Part shown: piece by piece, positions 62,994 to 64,000 of the stretch
How the letters are laid out: each line of letters opens with the position of its first letter
How positions within the stretch are numbered: the stretch's first letter is position 1
From: Candidatus Alistipes intestinigallinarum
Lineage (GTDB): Bacteria; Bacteroidota; Bacteroidia; Bacteroidales; Rikenellaceae
DNA: 64,000 nt
Assembly: GCA_019115745.1 (NCBI GenBank)
Contig: DXDA01000068.1
Span: 62,001-126,000 of the forward strand
Direction of reading: 5' to 3'
Notes under the pieces: model-generated
Database searches by the model: none
Seen by the model: only the letters and a program-made list of their open reading frames with translations
What the model was told of the DNA's origin: nothing
Program-made: the position numbers and the translations under genes

Positions 62994-64000
62994 GGCGGGT
63001 CGATTTTTTCTTGCGCAGGGCGAAGAGGATTGCAGCTAAAGTTCCGAGGAGGATCAGCGCGGAGCAGACTCCGGTGACGGTCTCTACGGCGTTCCATCCG
63101 GGAGCCCGGAACCTCCATTCGACGACGTGCTCACCGGCCGGGAGCTCCATGGCTCTCAGAACGTAGTCGGCACGGAAATAGGGGGCCTCTTTGCCGTCGA
63201 CGAAGGCGGTCCAGCCCTTGTCGTAGAAGATTTCGGAGAAGACGGCCACGGCCTTTTCGGGGGCGGAGTATTCGTACCGGAGGTAGTTGGGGCGATACTC
63301 CGAGAGTTCGATGTGCGCCGATGCATAGATTTCGAGGGGCATCGGGCGCGGGGCATACTCTTGAGCCTGCGACTCCTTCACAACGGCCGTCGTGCGGAGG
63401 TTGACCTTGCCCAGCAGGTCGATCTCTTCCCGGGCGGAGGCGGCTCCGGCCAGGGAGTCGACGAACCAGGCGGCACCGAACGCGGTTGTGCGGCGCTGTG
63501 CCTGGGGCTGCCCGTCCTCTCCGGTAACGATGACATAACGGGTGTTGAGCATGTCGAGCACGGCGGGGTTCGGCCGGGTCGGATCGCTCATATAGCAGTC
63601 GATGAGGTCCTGATAGCGGGCGAGCTTGGCGCCGTGATAGCCGCCGACGGAGCGGTGGAAATAGGAGGTCGTGGCATCGTTGAAGGGGCTGACGGTGAGG
63701 TTCAGCACGCGATACCCGGGCTCCTTGTCCTGGAGGATGGCCAGATCGGCGGCCGAGGGGGTCACCTGCGTGCGCCGGGGGGATACGAAGTTGTCCGCCG
63801 AGAGGAACCTCCGGTCGACGGGCACGAGGTCCAGGATCATGATGGCGGCGAGCGCCGCTACCGTCACGCCGCGCCCGATCTTCTGCATTCCCCAGAGGGC
63901 GACGCAGGCGGCGGCGAGGAGGATCATGAGGAGCGAGCGCCAGGCATCGGCCTGCATCATGGCGCATCGGTCTGCGGCGACGGCCTGTGCCACGGCTTCG
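62983..64000 (-). CDS. YfhO-like membrane protein, partial (5' end beyond the window)
   Basis: IFYDKGWTAFVDGKEAPYFRADYVLRAMELPAGEHVVEWRFRAPGW and TM helices; reading frame open to the window edge. Confidence 0.8.
   Translation of the reverse strand, partial: EAVAQAVAADRCAMMQADAWRSLLMILLAAACVALWGMQKIGRGVTVAALAAIMILDLVPVDRRFLSADNFVSPRRTQVTPSAADLAILQDKEPGYRVLNLTVSPFNDATTSYFHRSVGGYHGAKLARYQDLIDCYMSDPTRPNPAVLDMLNTRYVIVTGEDGQPQAQRRTTAFGAAWFVDSLAGAASAREEIDLLGKVNLRTTAVVKESQAQEYAPRPMPLEIYASAHIELSEYRPNYLRYEYSAPEKAVAVFSEIFYDKGWTAFVDGKEAPYFRADYVLRAMELPAGEHVVEWRFRAPGWNAVETVTGVCSALILLGTLAAILFALRKKKSTRHEG

Noticed and set aside
1-64000. Mobile elements, integrases, toxin-antitoxin or phage genes
   Set aside because: No transposase, integrase, relaxase or phage structural gene recognised in the ORF track, so the island idea rests only on composition and the tRNA neighbour.

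Overview
This 64 kb window is a GC-rich Bacteroidetes chromosome segment, probably Bacteroidales and Alistipes-like judging by gene content, SusC/D genes and TAnnTTTG promoters. I ran no taxonomic search. Most of it is housekeeping: lpxB, maf, trmD, dtd, priA-comF-dnaB, a dcw-type block (yifB, murG, murC, ftsQ, ftsA, ftsZ), gldE, topA, queA, truB, uppP and ftsX. The most unusual part is the lower-GC block at about 4.4-18.9 kb, next to a tRNA-Leu gene. It is a SusC/SusD locus with no glycoside hydrolase or lyase family I recognise. It encodes two paralogous FAD-dependent oxidoreductases with twin-arginine (Tat) signals, a GxGYxYP-family protein, an SGNH/GDSL hydrolase, a multi-Ig-like lipoprotein and a nearby single TatA. 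A divergent one-piece membrane regulator (periplasmic Kelch-like sensor, TM helix, cytoplasmic SARP/BTAD-type DNA-binding domain) faces an 11-bp inverted repeat in the susC promoter region. Other notable items: a 25-aa small ORF with a textbook Bacteroidetes promoter, a tandem pair of secreted NUC-type nucleases with an altered DRGH motif, several intergenic minisatellites, and a start-region duplication upstream of a phosphopantetheinyl transferase. All identifications come from reading motifs in the sequence; no database search was run.
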